DNA from: Candidatus Poribacteria bacterium
GTDB lineage: Bacteria > Poribacteria > WGA-4E > WGA-3G
Reading direction: 5' to 3'
Assembly: GCA_028821605.1 (NCBI GenBank)
Contig: JAPPFM010000011.1
Location: forward strand, 1 to 44,633
Length of the DNA stretch: 44,633 bases
The notes below the pieces were generated by a model that saw nothing but the letters and a program-made list of their open reading frames with translations, was not told the DNA's origin and did not search any database. Position numbers and translations under genes: made by a program. The first letter of the stretch is position 1. Each line of letters begins with the position of its first letter. Below are positions 43,662-44,633 of the stretch, piece by piece.

Positions 43662-44549
43662 ATGAAAGAAGTTACGAACCACACAAAGCCTTTTATTGTT
43701 GATAAAAATCTCGGGGCAGCACTTGATATTGAGAATGCCCAACTCACGGAAACGACCTCTGATGGCGCATCCGTCGTCGCGCCGACGCAGGAGCAGAAAT
43801 ACCTCTTTGATATGCGCGGTTGGCTCTTAGTGCCCGGTGTGCTGTCGGGCGATGAACTCGCAGAAATGCAGGAGTTCGGGTATAAGCTCCGCCACGAACC
43901 GGAGTCGATTCCAGAACATGAACGCTCACCGCTCGGTGGTCCGATGCAACGCCTTGCTGACCATCCGAATGTCATCGGCTTTCTCAATGAATTTCTCGCA
44001 CATCCAGCATTGTCGAGCCAAGAGTGCTACGGGTTTAGGATGGAATCATGTAGCCTGTTCTATCGCACTGTCGGTGATGGAAATTTCGGACCCCACAACG
44101 GAAACGGGATGCTCCGTTTTCCCGGCGATTCGCACCTCTATCGGTGTATTCCGGGCAGAGGCTACAGTGGATTGACTCGCATCGTTTGGGAACTGAATCC
44201 TGTCAAATATCGGCAGGGAGGCACGCTATTTATTACGGCGAGCCATAAGGCGGTCTATACAGCCCCCGACACAATCCGAAGTCAAGATTCGCTTATCTGG
44301 GATACTTACGAGTGTCCTGCTGGGTCGCTCCTCTTTTTCACGGAGGCGTTGACACATAGTACGCACACGTGGACGAATGAGGAAAACGATCGCCTCGCAA
44401 TTTTCAGTTGCTACAACACGGTCAATAGTAAGTGGCACGATTGGGATCCGCATCCAAAGCTGCTTGAAGAAATGCCTGCCAAGCGACAGACGCTTTTCCG
44501 ACCCGTTCGTGCTGCGAATAATTTGATTGGCGAGACTTATCGGCATTAG
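43662..44549 (+). CDS. Phytanoyl-CoA dioxygenase-family protein with H-x-G motif
   Basis: 295 residues. N-terminal part with MRGWLLVPGVLSGDELAEM, as in PhyH proteins, and C-terminal double-stranded helix with GGTLFITASHKAVY, THSTHTW (distal His232 or His235) and NDRLAIFSCY (Arg244, for 2-oxoglutarate). The proximal metal motif reads His145-Asn-Gly147 (GPHNGNG) instead of HxD. ATG 43662 is chosen because AAAGGA lies 9 bases upstream; ATG 43653 overlaps that site. 2-oxoglutarate oxygenase, halogenase-like or inactive enzyme are all possible. Confidence 0.75.
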   Translation: MKEVTNHTKPFIVDKNLGAALDIENAQLTETTSDGASVVAPTQEQKYLFDMRGWLLVPGVLSGDELAEMQEFGYKLRHEPESIPEHERSPLGGPMQRLADHPNVIGFLNEFLAHPALSSQECYGFRMESCSLFYRTVGDGNFGPHNGNGMLRFPGDSHLYRCIPGRGYSGLTRIVWELNPVKYRQGGTLFITASHKAVYTAPDTIRSQDSLIWDTYECPAGSLLFFTEALTHSTHTWTNEENDRLAIFSCYNTVNSKWHDWDPHPKLLEEMPAKRQTLFRPVRAANNLIGETYRH

Positions 44550-44591
44550 ATAGGTTGCTTTCAGTTGTAGGAATCAGGATTTAGCATATTC

Positions 44592-44630
44592 CCGTCAAAC
44601 CCCCTGCCTTTAGGTAGGGGATGTAGACGG
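44592..44630 (+). mobile_element. Nested hairpin resembling an IS200/IS605-type end
   Basis: CCGTC (44592-44596) and GACGG (44626-44630) enclose CCCCTGCC (44601-44608), TTTA, GGTAGGGG (44613-44620). Nested hairpins like this occur at the ends of IS200/IS605-family elements, but no transposase is in the window, so this is a guess. Confidence 0.3.
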
Positions 44631-44633
44631 CGT

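Overview
The window looks like a chromosomal contig from an uncultured, Gram-negative-type bacterium with moderate G+C content. The best guess is a member of candidate phylum Poribacteria or a close relative. This is an inference from the gene repertoire (two phytanoyl-CoA dioxygenase-family proteins, Gfo/Idh, SMP-30, ThuA, aldo/keto reductase, LamG, outer-membrane protein), not from a marker-gene comparison. A tRNA-Arg(CCG) opens the window.

Layout. (1) 1-6441, forward: tRNA-Arg, an SMP-30 lactonase-like gene, then a thymidylate/folate group (dut, thyA, a lipoprotein, a winged-helix protein, folA), a ThuA-domain protein and a NagA-like amidohydrolase. (2) 6442-26422, forward: a nearly complete str-S10-spc-alpha superoperon of 31 genes (rpsL, rpsG, fusA, tuf, rpsJ ... 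rpsD, rpoA, rplQ). It is driven by a perfect-consensus promoter (TTGACA-17-TATAAT) followed by a leader with a candidate transcription attenuator. Gene order is classical, but rpmD, adk, map and infA are absent, spacers are unusually long, and ten of 31 genes start with GTG or TTG. (3) 26423-30620, mixed strands: an outer-membrane FadL-like protein, a Tyr-rich lipoprotein, a membrane cytochrome with a predicted two b-haems and three c-haems, and a probably 5'-truncated LamG gene. (4) 30621-39663, forward: an S10 serine carboxypeptidase, Gfo/Idh oxidoreductase, AAA-ATPase/TOPRIM (OLD-like) protein and aldo/keto reductase as one probable unit, then a membrane-fusion protein and a MacB-type permease. 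(5) 39664-44633: an SDR, a PhyH-HEAT fusion (reverse), a class-III aminotransferase, a second PhyH-family protein, and a hairpin at the very end that may be an insertion-sequence end.

Most notable signals: a family of interspersed heptamer arrays in inverted orientation (five clear copies, four of them inside or at the edge of the ribosomal superoperon); ribosomal protein S12 carrying Arg at both positions 43 and 88 (classical streptomycin-resistance substitutions) plus an altered PG loop; a thymidylate synthase lacking an otherwise invariant phosphate-binding Arg; a PhyH-family enzyme with H-x-G instead of H-x-D; and a di-b/tri-c cytochrome. I found no CRISPR array, complete insertion sequence or prophage. 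No entirely new multi-gene system is proven by the sequence alone. All functional calls rest on reading motifs by eye, with no database search.
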